Origin: Branchinecta lynchi
Taxonomy: Eukaryota > Arthropoda > Branchiopoda > Anostraca > Branchinectidae
Direction: 5' to 3'
DNA length: 64,000 nucleotides
Assembly (NCBI GenBank): GCA_023053575.1
Contig: JAKZAP010000001.1
Location: forward strand, 31,018,533-31,082,532
The position numbers and the translations under genes are program-made. Shown here one piece after another: positions 12,010 through 23,695 of this stretch (positions within the stretch are counted from its first letter, which is position 1; each line of letters starts with the position of its first letter). Below the pieces are notes generated by a model. The model saw nothing but the letters and a program-made list of their open reading frames with translations, searched no databases and had not been told where the DNA came from.

Positions 12010-12330
12010 ATACTCTTACCCTATGTGTGGATGCGATAAATGATAACGAAAGTATGAGTCATTTTGTGGGAGAGAGTGAGGAACTGGATGGGCTGAGGCA
12101 AGAGTTGTTTGGAGTGAGAGCGTGTGGGAGTGAGTGGATAATTGAGAGAATGAAAGAGAAAAGTTTCCAGGCTCTTCAACTATTTGGAAGGTTCCTCGCA
12201 GGGAAAACTGTATATCCCTGTAAATTTAAATAGTGGCATAGTGTTCTTGTTTTTATATATTTTTTCCTTTTGTTATTGTGGTGCGATGGCTCTTGTTGGC
12301 TTTTATGCATCAAATATCGATCTATCCATT
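12010..12330 (+). mobile_element. LINE 3' end fragment
   Basis: The frame at 12027-12233 (EELDGLRQELFG, RFLAGK) aligns by eye with the C-terminus of the LINE at 27735-28193 (EELRELRNEVFG, RFLRVA). Like that copy it is followed by a GATGGCTCTTGTTGGCTTTT-like 3' region and a short ATC-rich tail. Confidence 0.6.
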
Positions 12331-12600
12331 TATGCCTGCCAAGTTTCATCGTCCTAGAATATCTTGAAGTACCCTAACTCGCGATTACCGTAAATGGCTA
12401 CAAGAGACGCGCAAGGGACTTACAAATTCTGCCGGTAACCGGGTTATAACCTGATTGTGAGATACATGTACATTGACCAAACAAATAACATTAGTTATAG
12501 TTGTTTTTAATTGTTAAGTTATACATGACGGAAGAAGATTAATGTTCGGCTTCGTCTGTGAGCGATTTTTTTTTAAATAAATGCAACTGAATTAAATTGA
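12331..12600. mobile_element. HINE-2 scrap followed by a LINE-type 3' tail
   Basis: 12335-12410 holds the reverse of the HINE-2 GATGAAACTTGGCAGGC block. Near 12570-12600 an AATAAATGCAACTGAATTAAA tail resembles an L2/CR1-type LINE end. No coding sequence is left. Confidence 0.4.
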
Positions 12601-13031
12601 AAAATCAGTTTTTTCATGCAACAGACAATATGCTACCTCACGCGAAAAAACTGCAAAGAACCCTTCGCTTCCCAATTTTGAACCGAAACGAGCTTTAGAA
12701 TGAAAACAAAACTTACGTAGCTTAGTTCGCGGCTAGTCCCAAGTCGAGGTCCATTCGGGTTTCAACAGTTGAAGCTCGGTCACTAAGTCCGATGACTCAG
12801 ACTGAGTCTGATTTCCGTCGCAGCCTCTGCTGATGTCAATCCTGACGGGCAAGATCAGTTGTCTCCAGTTTTCGAGTTTAAACGAGGTCGTCCACGGCGC
12901 CGCAAGCTTCGGACACTCCCTATTGGTGGCGAAATGGGAAGGTGCTGCGTAGGCTCTTACGATTTCCCGAGATTTGTGATAAATGAAAACCTGTGCGAAC
13001 TCTCCCGGAGGGAGAATGGCTAATATCTATG
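12601..13031. other. unassigned
   Basis: No gene seen. It contains a small palindrome, GACTCAGACTGAGTC, near 12796. Confidence 0.4.
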
Positions 13032-13490
13032 TTTTTGGGATCCCAGAACGTAACTGACGGGATACCTACGACTTCGTAAAGTTGTCCGTCCGTCCGTCTG
13101 TGGTGAGGGAGAGGTTTCAACTCTCGAAGGTATTGAGAAATTTTCTTCAAACTTAGTGTGAGGATCGTTGGGTCAAAGTGCAGGTTAAATTCGCACCAAA
13201 GGCTGGGGGAAGAGTTTCAAATTAAGGGGCATTTTTAAAGCTAATAAGATAGTCGATTAGGGGGGAGGAGACATGTTGAATCCAAATACGAAATTTCTTT
13301 TTTCTCGCTGGTCAAATAGTTCACCCGGAATCCGGGAAAAACGAAAAATTTGTGCAAAGTAAAAGCTTAATCTGAAGTTGATTAGATGTTCGATTACGGG
13401 GTAAGGAGATATGCTGAATCCAAATATGGACATTATTTTCTCGGCAACAAGTAATTCGCCCGGAACTCGGCCAAAACCGGAAATTTAGCA
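13032..13490 (-). mobile_element. HINE-1 copy D, truncated
   Basis: Starts TTTTTGGGATCCCAGAACGTAA with the GTCCGTCCGTCTG tract, then one to two tandem units, and stops abruptly after an AAAACCGGAAATT block. The other end is missing. Confidence 0.7.
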
Positions 13491-14880
13491 TGAGGTTTTG
13501 AACACAATGATATGGTAGATATAGGTATTAAGTTCAGTGAGGGGTCGGCAACTATCAAAATTGTAAATCACCTTTTCATTCCTCTTCCCCCAGCGAGGGG
13601 GTAGGTAACTACGCAACGCAATTCGGCAACGGCAACTTTGAAGTCCACCATTTCCTTCCTCATTTTAGTACTTTAAGGAACTACACGTTACAAGCTACTA
13701 AAACGAGGAAAGAAAGAAAAATGTTAGTTGTTGACCCCTCACTTGACTGAAAATTCTAATTGCCAACCCCTCAAGATACTAAAACGAGGAAGGGAACGAT
13801 GAACTAAGAATTTTGATAGTTGCTAGCCCCTCAAAGAAGAATAATTTAATATTTCCAATTTCCTTCCGCGTTTTAGTACTTTCAAGGTACTAAAATGAGG
13901 GAGGAAATGGTCGTATTCCCTTCCCTTCCTGATTGTAGTCGATCCCAAATGCTGAAGATGTCAACCCGTCGAAGCTTTCAAAATGGTATGCTCCAAGAGG
14001 ACAATCGGTAATCACATTACCAAAGGCTATTCCTCAGCGTTGAAAAAACAACAACAAATGAAACTCGGGAGAAGGGACTAAATTGACTTTGAGCCAGTTG
14101 GACTTTATCGTTTTCGATCGTAGACATCGTGACGGATGAAAAATTTGAACATTATCTCATATAATCTAGTTGGCATTATAAAGCTATCCGTAACTTCTCA
14201 TGATCAAAATACCATAGAAACACTCTATCAATGCGTAAACACATAATGCTAGGTTACAGTGATAGACGACGAAGACGAATTTTCTTACCCACATATTTTT
14301 AGAGATCGAGTAAAATGAGCACCAATTTGCAGAAATTTCTAGCCCCTCATGAACCCCCTCTAGCAACCGATTCGTACTTACACAGGTCCCTCTCCCCGTG
14401 ATAGTCATCAAATACACTCGAAACAAATAATAAGTATATCAACTAGAAAAGTTGCAAACCCCTCATCGACGAAGATAATCATAGCCTAACAGCCGATTGT
14501 TGCTTACAGGTCCCCTAAATGTCTTACTATCGGGAACCAAATTATTCTTACCACCAAAAATACCGGAAACAAATAATAGGTACACCAACTAGCAAAAGTT
14601 GCAAACCCCTCATCGCGGATGATGTTTATGGTCTAACACCCCATCGCTGCTTGCAAGTTACCTACATGTCACAATGTGTCACAATTGGGATCGGTTTATT
14701 TTTGGTTTCGATGTGTACCCTACTACTGGATTTGTCAACCCCTCGGTACTTTCAAAATGGTATCTCATGGAAAAAGTATTGTACCAAAAAAAAACGAGTG
14801 CAGATACTTTGATCAGCTCATCAAGAGCTATCGATTGCCGTTGAAAAAAAAAATCTATCTGTACTGGTTCAAAAGTTGAC
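13491..14880. repeat. tandem and inverted repeat field with ACCCCTCA motifs
   Basis: Three units of about 135 bp run from roughly 14310 to 14710, each with GTTGCAAACCCCTCATCG, a CCTAACAGCCGATTG-like block and ACAAATAATAAGTA. Earlier, 13640-13910 repeats TACTAAAACGAGGAAGG in both orientations, including a hairpin at 13855-13908. Blocks near 13965 and 14727 (CAACCC.TC..CTTTCAAAATGGTAT) suggest a larger duplication of about 760 bp. No coding sequence. Confidence 0.6.
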
Positions 14881-16569
14881 TTTTTTTGCCGTAGGCCAAC
14901 TTTCTAATATCGCCACTTATTTTTTTTTCTTTTGTAAATAAATATGGAAATTGGTGTAGCTTAGAGACATACGACGCAGACTGGCGGTAAAGAAGTAGGC
15001 AACTATTTTTATGTTATGCAGTTTTGAGAGACACTACTGGAAAGTTTTTGATTTTTGCAAAATTTTATTTTTATGAAATACCCAACAACGCAAGGCCCAG
15101 TGAGTGTGTTGAGTTATTAGTTGTTGATTTGTTTTTTATGTTATACTTGGTGTATGTAACCACTTATATGTAATTTGCGTTATGAATTGTAAATTGTGTA
15201 TTTAATAATTGATTATTTTAAAGTGATATTGTTATTTAGTTTTAAGGATGGGAAGAACCCCTTGCAGTCGTGGGTATATTTTTTTATTTTTTTTATTTTT
15301 TATATTTCCAGTAAATTAGTTTTTGTTTTTGAAGCATGAGACTAACAAAAGATTTATAAGTAATTATGGTTGTGATAAAGTAAATTAGTGAAGTTTGTTT
15401 CCAAAAATGTATTTGTAATATAGTATAATTTCTTTTCTTTCCTTTACTTATTCTTATAACTCCACAATATTTACTTCATGAATTGTGTGGGTGATAAATA
15501 AATTAAATTAAATTTTGTGTGGAGTTGGAAATGTTTTATAGTTGTTTATATTCGGAAAGATATATTTTCTCACTTTCTTTTGTTTTTCCCCATATGTATG
15601 GTAATATAAAATCTTCTTGTTTTTTCACAATTTACAGTAGTTTGATTGAGATTAGCCTATAATTTTAATGTGTGATTGTGATCGTATGAGGTTTGAAGGA
15701 CAGAAAAGAAATAAAAAAAAATCAAATCAAATCAAAGCGAAAGTATTAGGGGGGAAGAATAGTAAATGCAATATGGGCTTATTTTCAAAAGTTAAGTGAC
15801 ATAAATAGTTAAAAGTGGGTAAAAATATATTTTTAAATTAACGTCATTGAGGGATGGAGGAGTAGCCACAAAAAGTACGAATTGTGATTTTTTTCTTTTT
15901 TTTGATAATATAAAAATAAGTTAACTTACGACTACGGGTTGAAAAAAAAGAAGAAAAAAGAAAGCAGTGAAGGATAAGCTCTAATTTCTTTAGATTGAGA
16001 GAATTTTTTAAAGTTTAAGCACGTCTCTACCGCAATCCCAAGTGCAAAAAAGGGAATAATGAACTTACTGAAATCACGAACGGGTAGAAACAATAGATGG
16101 CAGCACTTTCGGACCCAATCAATCATTCGAACCTAATCATTCAAAGAAGTTATATCGGCTATGGGGACGGGCAACTGCCTCACATACTTAGCACTTACAG
16201 ATTTTAGTTAATTTTCAATGTGAAACTGGTGCCTGCCTGCTTGCCTGATAGAACGGAGCTTTCCACTCGAAAGCAGAAACATGGTTTGATGGAATGAAAG
16301 CTTGGCTGCGCAGCTTCAGGTAGTCTTCTCTGACACAGGCTACTCAACTGAAATTCACTTAAAACAGCGTAGGCTCTGGCTTGAGAACAAGCAAAACCAT
16401 CCTTTTTGGCCCCAGGCTAGAGTTCTACGGAGCTTTCCAAAATGTAAAGTCGTATTCACGAATCCTGGCTAAGATCCACACTTTCCGTAAAAACTGCATA
16501 GGTTAGACTCTTACCACTTTAGAGCAATTAGCTGAAATCGACTGCATAGGAAAATAAATAAATAAAGTG
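14881..16569. other. AT-rich stretch, probable LINE 3' tail near 15480-15515
   Basis: No gene. Around 15490-15515 a GATAAATAAATTAAATTAAAT tail looks like a LINE 3' end. The rest is AT-rich with T and A runs. Confidence 0.4.
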
Positions 16570-17845
16570 TTTTTGGGATCCCAAAACGTAAGTGGAGGGA
16601 TACCTATGACATCGCAAAAGTTGTCCGTCTGTCCGTCCGTCCGTCTGTAAGCACGATAACTCTCGAAGGGAATGAGATATTTTGATGAAACTTGGTGTGA
16701 GGGTTCGTTGGGTCGTCGGACCAGTCAAGTTCGTAGATGGGCTTTGTAGCTCTACATTTAGGGGTGGGGGAGGGGATTCAAATTAAGGGACAAACAAAAT
16801 ATTTTGAAACAGCTAATGTGATAGTCGATTATGGGGTAAGAAGACATGCTGAACACGATGGTGAAAACCATTTTGTCATCTGACAAGTAGTTCGCCCGGA
16901 ATCCGGCCAAAACCGGAAAGTTTTCTGAAAGTAAAAGTTTTATTTGAAGTTGATTAGATGTTCGATTTAGGGGTAGGAAGACATGCTGAAGACGATGGTG
17001 AAAATTATCTTCTCGACGGACAAGTATTTCGCCCGGAATCCGGCCCAAACCGGAAAGTTTGTTGAAAGTAAAAGTTTTATTTGAAGTTGATTAAATGTTC
17101 GATTTAGAGGTAGGAAGACATGCTGAAGACGATGGTGAAAACTATTTTCTCGACGGACAAGTATTTCGACCGGAATCAGGGCCAAACCGGAAAGTTTGTC
17201 AAAATTAAAAGTTTTATTTGGAGTTGATTAGATGTTCGATTTAGGGCAAGAAGACATGCTGAACACTTATGTGAAAACAGTTTTCTACCCGGACATGTAG
17301 TTCGTCCGGAATCCGGCCAAAACCGGAAAACTGTTGGAAGTCAAAGTTTTATTTCTAGTTGATTAGATAAGCGATTTAGGGGTAAGAAGAGATGCTGAGT
17401 CCCTGTATGACAATCGTATTTTACCCGGACATATAGTTCGACCGGAATCCGGCTGGAATCGGAAAATTTGTTATAAGCTAAATTTCTATTTGAAGTTGAT
17501 TAGATGTTCATTACTGGGGAAAGAAGATACCCTGATTTCGTGTTTGAGCTTTCTTTTTTCGCCGGACAAGTAGTTCTGGAGTTCGGCCGGAACCGGGAAA
17601 TTGGCAGAAGTGGCAGGAAGTTTTCGTCAAAACAGATATGACTTATAGGGGTAAACACACATGCTGAATCCAAATCCGAACTTGGTTTTCTCAGGTGATT
17701 AGCTATTTGGCCTTAATCTGTTTCTGAATTTTAATTGTAAAAATGTTCAAGGAGTCTGGCGAAGACTGGATCTGGCTAAGACAAGACCCAGTTGTCTGGA
17801 TAGATATTGAATTTTTGGGATCCCATCGAAACCTTTGGTCTTGTT
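16570..17845 (-). mobile_element. HINE-1 copy C, near full length
   Basis: TTTTTGGGATCCCAAAACG end, GTCCGTCTGTCCGTCC tract, about six 137-bp units, then the GGGATCCCATCGAAACC and GGTCTTGTT end. It matches copy B in reverse orientation. The frames at 16758-17185 are the tandem units translated. Confidence 0.8.
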
Positions 17846-18189
17846 ATAGAGGCTATCCGCCGCTGGACTTATTCCGACTTTTATATTATCTTGCTCATAG
17901 AAGATACTGCTAATTTGTAAATCCATGAACTACCAGTCGGGAAGCAGCAACAAGATCGCCAGAAAAGAGCTTTAGTCCAAAACTGAAGCTTTCAAGGCAT
18001 GAAGAAACGACAGTCTTGTACTCGAGAATCGCAGTCGACGACCAAAGGATCATGGGTCCTTGACAATCGGCTAACAGCTTAGTGGCAGACAAACAATAAG
18101 TTCATGATTACAAACACGAATCTGAGACCAATTCCGACTCCTGTTTTCTCCGTGCCTCGATCTTCCCAAAACCGGAGAAACTAAGCAGT
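17846..18189. other. unassigned
   Basis: No recognised gene or repeat. Confidence 0.4.
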
Positions 18190-18301
18190 GGAAAAAGCAG
18201 AGCAAAATAACACTAGGGAGTAGCTCCAAGACTTGACAAAATTGACACACAGTTTAATAGCGGCGATACCAGCACCAATAGCGATAGAGAACATCCCTAC
18301 T

Positions 18302-19112
18302 AGTGCCTTCTTTTTATCGTGACTGTGACCTTGCAAAACTAACTCTAAACCCACAAAAGTTTAACTTGATTCGATTCAACCCGCTGAAAAGTGAATTCAA
18401 TGAGCCTGATCCTATATTTAACATGGTTAAGAGTCGCACTTTGTTGGGTGTCACTTTCACAGACGATTGCAAATTCAGTGACCATGTTTGCAACCTCGTG
18501 AAGAAAGGGAATGCTGCACTCCAGTCCATCACGACAATGAAGCGATTTGGATTCGGTGTAGAATCTTTGAAATTGGCTTATGCGACTTACGTGCGACCGC
18601 TACTGGAGTATGCCTGCCCAGTTTGGGGACCCTTTGTGCAAAGAAGCATAGACCATAACGAAGAGATTTAATCACTGCAAATAAGAGCGTGCCGAATTAT
18701 GCTAGGACTGAAATACCATGGTTACGAGGCTTCCCTCCTCCTGTTAAGACTTGAGCCACTCCATGTCCGCCGGGAAAACTTAATTTTACGTTTTGTCCGA
18801 TCAATCCTTGCCAGTGAAAAACACAGAGATATTCTCCCCCATCTAGCACCGGTAACGTAACAGGGCGGACGCGGCATCAAAACGCCTTGTGCCAGTTAAG
18901 TGTCGCACAAACCGGTATTCGAATTCCTTTGAACCATATTTTACTGTGAAGATTAACAAAAAACAAGTGAATTCTAAATGATAATATTTTATGTAAAAAT
19001 TGTATATATTCAAGTATTTTACTCAAGTATTTAAATGTAATGATCGACGTATTTAGTGCCATGCTGCGCTACGAGTTGGATCAATACAAATATCTATCTG
19101 CCTATCTATCTA
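18302..19112 (+). mobile_element. 5'-truncated LINE inserted in the hAT MITE
   Basis: The plus frame 18303-18671 encodes a reverse-transcriptase C-terminal region (LNPQKFNLIRFN, LLGVTFTDDCKFSDHV, YVRPLLEYACPVWGPF). After a stop it continues with LQIRACRIMLG and RLEPLHVRRENLILRF to about 18860. The element ends in a short TATCTATC-type tail near 19093-19112. It interrupts the MITE after CCCTACTAG. Confidence 0.75.
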
Positions 19113-19414
19113 ACTCATTCAGTCGTTCACCAGAGCTGGCTCCGATAGGAAGGAAGGAAGGAATTTATTTCTTCAACATTTCTACAACATATTGAACATA
19201 TTCTTAAACCAATAGCCCGTCTCAATATGTGACAACAGGTCACCTGTGCAAGACGGACATCAAATTATCAAAATCTATTGATCAATTTTTTTTTTTTTTT
19301 CTATACACTTAGTGAAACTCACTCCAAATCAGCTTTCCTCACTCAAACACACCTATCCTACCCAATTCCCATTCCCCTCCCGAATCCTGCCCCAACCTTC
19401 ATTAAACAGCCAAC

Positions 19415-22400
19415 TCAATTACCCAACAAATATTTTTTTAATCTATTCTTAAACAATAAATGATTATCAGACTCCCTAATGCTTGCCGGTAGATTATTCC
19501 AAACGTTCACACCACTATTTCTAATTATAAATGACGCTCTACTACTCTTACGCGACTCACTAACAAGCCTATCATTATTCCTCGTATCATAATCATGGTA
19601 ATCTGAATTCACACTAAAAAAATTACTAAAATACGAAGGAGAAAATTTATTTAATACACTGTACACAAAATTACCAATTTGCTGATCTCTTACATGTTTA
19701 ACTTTCAACACATTAAAATCTCTATAACAATCTTCTGTATGGCGACAATTTTTTAACTCACCCAAAACACGGAGAGCTTTATTTTGCAGAATTTCAACAC
19801 GTTTAAAATTAAAGTTAAAGTTACTGGCATACACAGAACATCCATATATTAAATATGGATGAACAATTGAAAAATAAATGTCTCTTAATGCTATTACCGG
19901 TAAAATATTTTTGAATCGACGCATTACACCCACGCCTCTCGCCATTTTTGTTGCAATAATGTCACTGTGTTTTTTCCAATTAAAATTTACATCAAGACTG
20001 AAACCAAGATATTTACAAGCATAAACTTGGTTAACCGGGGAATTTCCAAGTAAAATGTGTTGTTGATCATTTATAATTCGTTCAAGTCTATTAAATATCA
20101 TATAATTGGTTTTCGACGGATTCACTGCAATAAAACTCGACTTCATAAAAATTGATAGGTTCACAAGTGCTGCATTAGCTTTACAAATTAGCTCACTCAA
20201 TGATCTAGCGGCTACAGTCAGTGCTGTGTCATCAGCAAATGCTGTGACTAACGTATCTGGTAAGTAGAAACGGAGTGTGTCCACGTACACTAGAAACAGA
20301 AGCGGACCAAGCACTGAGCCTTGGGGCACTCCACACTTGACATCATGAGCCTTTCCCATTACACTGTCAACAACAACTCTGATGGATCTACCATGTAGGT
20401 ATGAGTGGAACCACTCAAGTGGCTTGCCGCGTACTCCTAGAGCCAATAGTCTCTTCATTAGCAGTTCAAAGTCGACAGTATCGAACGCTTTTTTAAGATC
20501 AATAAAGACCGTAAGGGGTATAAGTCCTTTTTCAAACGACGAGTTGACAATGTCTATCAGATGGTGCATCGCATGTGAAGTTGAATGTTTTTTTCGAAAA
20601 CCGAATTGGCACTCATTTAACATACCAAGTTTGTCCAGATATGCACTCAGTCTCTTATGCACCACCTTTTCGATTATTTTCGAGAAAATTGGTAGAAGAG
20701 AAATCGGTCTCCAGTTGTTTAGTTCTTCTTTGTTTCCACCTTTGTGTAGTGGTAGAACTTTAGCCCGTTTTAGGGCCTCTGGGAAAATACCCTTCTCTAG
20801 GGATAGATTTATAATGTAAAGTAGGCACGGGAGTAGATATACAAATACTGATCTGAGCGCTTTCAGACTGATTCCATCAATTCCAGCACTGTTAGATTTT
20901 AGGTTATCAACAATTTGTTGCAACTCATATGCACTGCACTTTTCAAAAGTAAACGTATGCCCACTACCTCGGTCGTCCAAAAACTGGTCTTCTCCTTCTG
21001 GGCCAGTAGCATCTGCGACATCTTGTTTTATTTTAAGTCCCACATTTGCGAAATAATTTCCAAACTCATCTGCAAGTTGTTGTTTATTAGTAACCTGGCA
21101 TCCATCTATTATCAGACTATCAACCTCTTCATTCTTATTTACACCACCTTTAATTACATCATTTATTAACTGCCATGTAGCTCTAACATCTCCTTTTTTT
21201 TCACTAAACTTTTCACGATAATATTGGGCCATCTTTTTTCTTCGTAGGGAGTTTACTTTATTGCGCGTGACTCTATATGTTTCTTTATTATCTTCATTTG
21301 GGCATTCTAGGTACAGCTTATGACTCCTGTTTCTTCTCTCAATAAGTTCCAAAATGTCTTCATTAATCCACGGCTTTCTGGGCTGGTCTTTATTTTTAAC
21401 TGTTTGGTATTTAATCGGAAAACAAGCATCATGAATAGGTGAAACTATTTCCATTAACGTATCAAATGCAGCTGATGGATTCTCTTTCTCATCTTGGACT
21501 TCTTCCCATGACAGGACACTGATGGCTTCTTTGAATTTCTGCAGGTTTTTTTGTTTCATTTCTCTATGTGGCTTTTTCTCCTTGCTCCTTCGATTCAGTT
21601 CCCACTTCTTTATAAGGCAAACTAATGGTAGGTGGTCGGATCCTGGTTGAACGATTACATCACACAAGCTATCAGAAATCACACTTGAAGGCACAAAAAT
21701 GTTGTCAATTAGAGTTGCCGAATGATCACTTATCCGTGATGGGATAAGATTCACTGGAAACAAATTATTCGATACCATTAAATTCAAAAAATCAAGATTA
21801 AAATGATTATCTAAACTCAAAAGATCAAAATTAAAATCACCAATAAATGTACAATTTGAATTTACAGCCAACAGACGAGACACAAACTTATCAAAATTGT
21901 CCAGGAATTCCACCGGCGAAGCACTAGGGGGTCTATAAACTAAACAAACCAAAATTTTCATCTTACCCCCCATTTCAATTTCAATAACAAATGTTTCAAG
22001 CTTACCTTCAATCCAAACACTTAAATCGTCCCTTTCCTTATACCTTAATTGATCCTTTATCAAAAACGCCAACCCACCTCGTTGAATATTTGTACGGGAC
22101 TTTGATGCCAGTTGATACCCTGGAAAAGTGTAAGACGGAAGAAAGCTGTTCGGAGTGATAAACGACTCACAAATACCTAGTATGTCGACAGACTGACTAA
22201 ACAACTCTAAAAAACCAAGTATTTCATTATAACTAGAAGATATATGACAATTCCATTGGGCAATGCACGTGAACTGCGCCATCTGCATTTCTGGGCATGT
22301 TTCATTCACTAAATATTTACTGTTTCTTAGGGGCTTAACATCAAACCTTGCCAAATCATTAGCTGTTGTACATTCCAAAATCTCTTGTAGGTTCAGCGGG

Positions 22401-22456
22401 GACCGCTCCAGGGACATTAATCGAGAAGGTTCACACATCACAAAAATCCCAATCAA
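19415..22456 (-). CDS. LINE ORF2: endonuclease and reverse transcriptase
   Basis: This 1013-codon frame encodes the enzyme that nicks target DNA and copies the element RNA into it. The apurinic-type endonuclease occupies roughly residues 60-285: QWNCH near 68, ICES near 95, VYRPPS near 175, GDFNFD near 205 and SDHLPL near 272. The reverse transcriptase spans roughly 570-790: WRPISLLPIFSKIIE, FIDLKKAFDTVD near 652, GVPQGSVLGPLLF near 709 and the catalytic FADD near 738. The C-terminus ends NVWNNLPASIR..LKKYLLGN, as in the relics at 3834-4063. The first Met may be upstream of the true start; MAQFTCIAQWNCH, near residue 59, is an alternative. No stop or frameshift is seen. The exact clade (CR1, Daphne, Crack, Jockey) is uncertain. 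Confidence 0.9.
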   Translation of the reverse strand: MIGIFVMCEPSRLMSLERSPLNLQEILECTTANDLARFDVKPLRNSKYLVNETCPEMQMAQFTCIAQWNCHISSSYNEILGFLELFSQSVDILGICESFITPNSFLPSYTFPGYQLASKSRTNIQRGGLAFLIKDQLRYKERDDLSVWIEGKLETFVIEIEMGGKMKILVCLVYRPPSASPVEFLDNFDKFVSRLLAVNSNCTFIGDFNFDLLSLDNHFNLDFLNLMVSNNLFPVNLIPSRISDHSATLIDNIFVPSSVISDSLCDVIVQPGSDHLPLVCLIKKWELNRRSKEKKPHREMKQKNLQKFKEAISVLSWEEVQDEKENPSAAFDTLMEIVSPIHDACFPIKYQTVKNKDQPRKPWINEDILELIERRNRSHKLYLECPNEDNKETYRVTRNKVNSLRRKKMAQYYREKFSEKKGDVRATWQLINDVIKGGVNKNEEVDSLIIDGCQVTNKQQLADEFGNYFANVGLKIKQDVADATGPEGEDQFLDDRGSGHTFTFEKCSAYELQQIVDNLKSNSAGIDGISLKALRSVFVYLLPCLLYIINLSLEKGIFPEALKRAKVLPLHKGGNKEELNNWRPISLLPIFSKIIEKVVHKRLSAYLDKLGMLNECQFGFRKKHSTSHAMHHLIDIVNSSFEKGLIPLTVFIDLKKAFDTVDFELLMKRLLALGVRGKPLEWFHSYLHGRSIRVVVDSVMGKAHDVKCGVPQGSVLGPLLFLVYVDTLRFYLPDTLVTAFADDTALTVAARSLSELICKANAALVNLSIFMKSSFIAVNPSKTNYMIFNRLERIINDQQHILLGNSPVNQVYACKYLGFSLDVNFNWKKHSDIIATKMARGVGVMRRFKNILPVIALRDIYFSIVHPYLIYGCSVYASNFNFNFKRVEILQNKALRVLGELKNCRHTEDCYRDFNVLKVKHVRDQQIGNFVYSVLNKFSPSYFSNFFSVNSDYHDYDTRNNDRLVSESRKSSRASFIIRNSGVNVWNNLPASIRESDNHLLFKNRLKKYLLGN

Positions 22457-22611
22457 AGATTAAAATCAGGTTGAAAGGAAAAGCATAATAAAATGTGGTG
22501 GATACGTGAAAATTGACTGAAACCGCAACATCAACACCGGAAGAAAAAACATAAAGTAAAAAATCAGGCAAAATCATGACTATCTAACATATCTCTAAAC
22601 TATATATCAAC

Positions 22612-23136
22612 TCATACACTGTGAACATCATCAGTACACCATAAACGACGGATAGATGAATCGTTTGCTCTCTTCACGAAAATCCGACCGCGGTTAGACC
22701 ATACAGATTGATTACCAAACTTGTCGCGTGCTGCACTCAAGATATCGCGTCTTTTTTTTGTAAGATTTTCCGAAATAAACACTCCCGATTTTGCCAAGTT
22801 TTTCTTTTCTGAGAACACTTTTCCTGCTATTTCCTTGTTCCGAAATTTCACTGACACCGGTGCTACTTTATCAGGTCGGGATGGGTCTGGTTTTAGGTGA
22901 AACCGCGATACCACTAAAACGTCACTATCATCGAGATCTGGCAGTCCCATTTTGTTGCGGATCAGGAGGGTAACTTGAGTTTTGACGTTTGATCCAGGGG
23001 GCTGTTTTAACCCGTTGAATATCAGTGTATCAAGCCGGGATTCTTGATCGATGTCGTCTAGCTTTGATTCAATACTCCCGATTCTGTGCTCCAGTAGCGA
23101 CACCTGATTTCGTAGCATCTTTAATTCCTTGTCCAT
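22612..23136 (-). CDS. LINE ORF1 protein, N-terminally truncated by insertion
   Basis: The 174-residue frame begins with a heptad-like helix (LKMLRNQVSLLEHRIGSIES), followed by a region with the outline of an RNA-binding ORF1 core: LDTLIFNGL, VLVVSRFHL, APVSVKFRNKEIAGKVF and KRRDILSAARD. Coiled coil then RNA-recognition-like fold is the usual ORF1 plan in this LINE group, where the protein coats element RNA. The frame stays open upstream of this Met to the MITE junction near 23171 (FNPKFER precedes it), so the natural start was probably lost on insertion. Confidence 0.7.
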   Translation of the reverse strand: MDKELKMLRNQVSLLEHRIGSIESKLDDIDQESRLDTLIFNGLKQPPGSNVKTQVTLLIRNKMGLPDLDDSDVLVVSRFHLKPDPSRPDKVAPVSVKFRNKEIAGKVFSEKKNLAKSGVFISENLTKKRRDILSAARDKFGNQSVWSNRGRIFVKRANDSSIRRLWCTDDVHSV

Positions 23137-23377
23137 TCGCTCAAATTTGGGGTTGAAATCTAATAATAACGCATCCTATTCTGAACACTGAAACAAAATG
23201 ATACCACCTCCGTTGTTTCCATGCTGAGTGCAGACCTCACCTTTGCTTTTCCAGCAAATTTGCCTCGCATTAAATGCCGCAAGCGTACGGGGCAGAGCTA
23301 CCAGTATCCCCCGTTTGCAAAGCATCGAAAGTATAGGTCTTGGTGCTACTCCCAATGTTATTTGCTCTCGGAAAAAG

Positions 23378-23687
23378 GGGCCATGTTTTCTGTTCCCAGC
23401 ATTGACCAAAAACTTTACTTTTCGGATTATATAAGCTGCTTTATGGACATGGATTTGCTTTTCGGAAAGAGTATAATCTATCACAGCTCAAAAGCAATCT
23501 GAAACCTTTTTTCACGAAGGTCTTCAAGTTTATGTTGATAAGTTGGATTATTCTAGCATAATGTCCATAAAAAGAGCTGCTGGTCGTACCCCAACGACGG
23601 ATCATGACACACAAAAAAAGTATTATTTACGGAAAGAATGCACAAGAACTAGCGTCAAAGAGGTACAGGGCGGAAAGCCGGATTCCC
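23378..23687. other. unassigned
   Basis: Lies between the right target duplication of the split MITE and the next hAT MITE. No gene seen. Confidence 0.4.
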
Positions 23688-23695
23688 AACTGACT

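Larger units (their letters stand above)
19147..23171 (-). mobile_element. LINE (CR1/Jockey group) with intact ORF1 and ORF2 frames
   Basis: About 4 kb on the minus strand: an ORF1 frame, 155 bp, an ORF2 of 1013 codons, then a 3' region with an A-rich tract (near 19288) and an AATAAATTCCTTCCTTCC tail at 19150. ORF1 is open right up to the junction near 23171, so the copy is 5'-truncated near the start of ORF1. It lies inside the MITE. About 10 bp of target appear lost instead of duplicated. The two unbroken frames make it the youngest coding element in the window. Confidence 0.85.
18198..23369 (+). mobile_element. hAT-type MITE split by two LINE insertions
   Basis: The left end is CAGAGCAAAATAACACTAGG at 18198 and the right end is ..TGTTATTTGCTCTC at 23369. 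Both are flanked by the same 8-bp sequence, GGAAAAAG (18190-18197 and 23370-23377). An 8-bp duplication and CAGAG-type ends are hAT features. The MITE sequence is present only at 18198-18301, about 19113-19146 and about 23172-23369. These three pieces join in the same order as the unsplit copy at 55325-55668. The material between is two LINEs. The MITE is therefore the oldest layer here. Confidence 0.8.
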
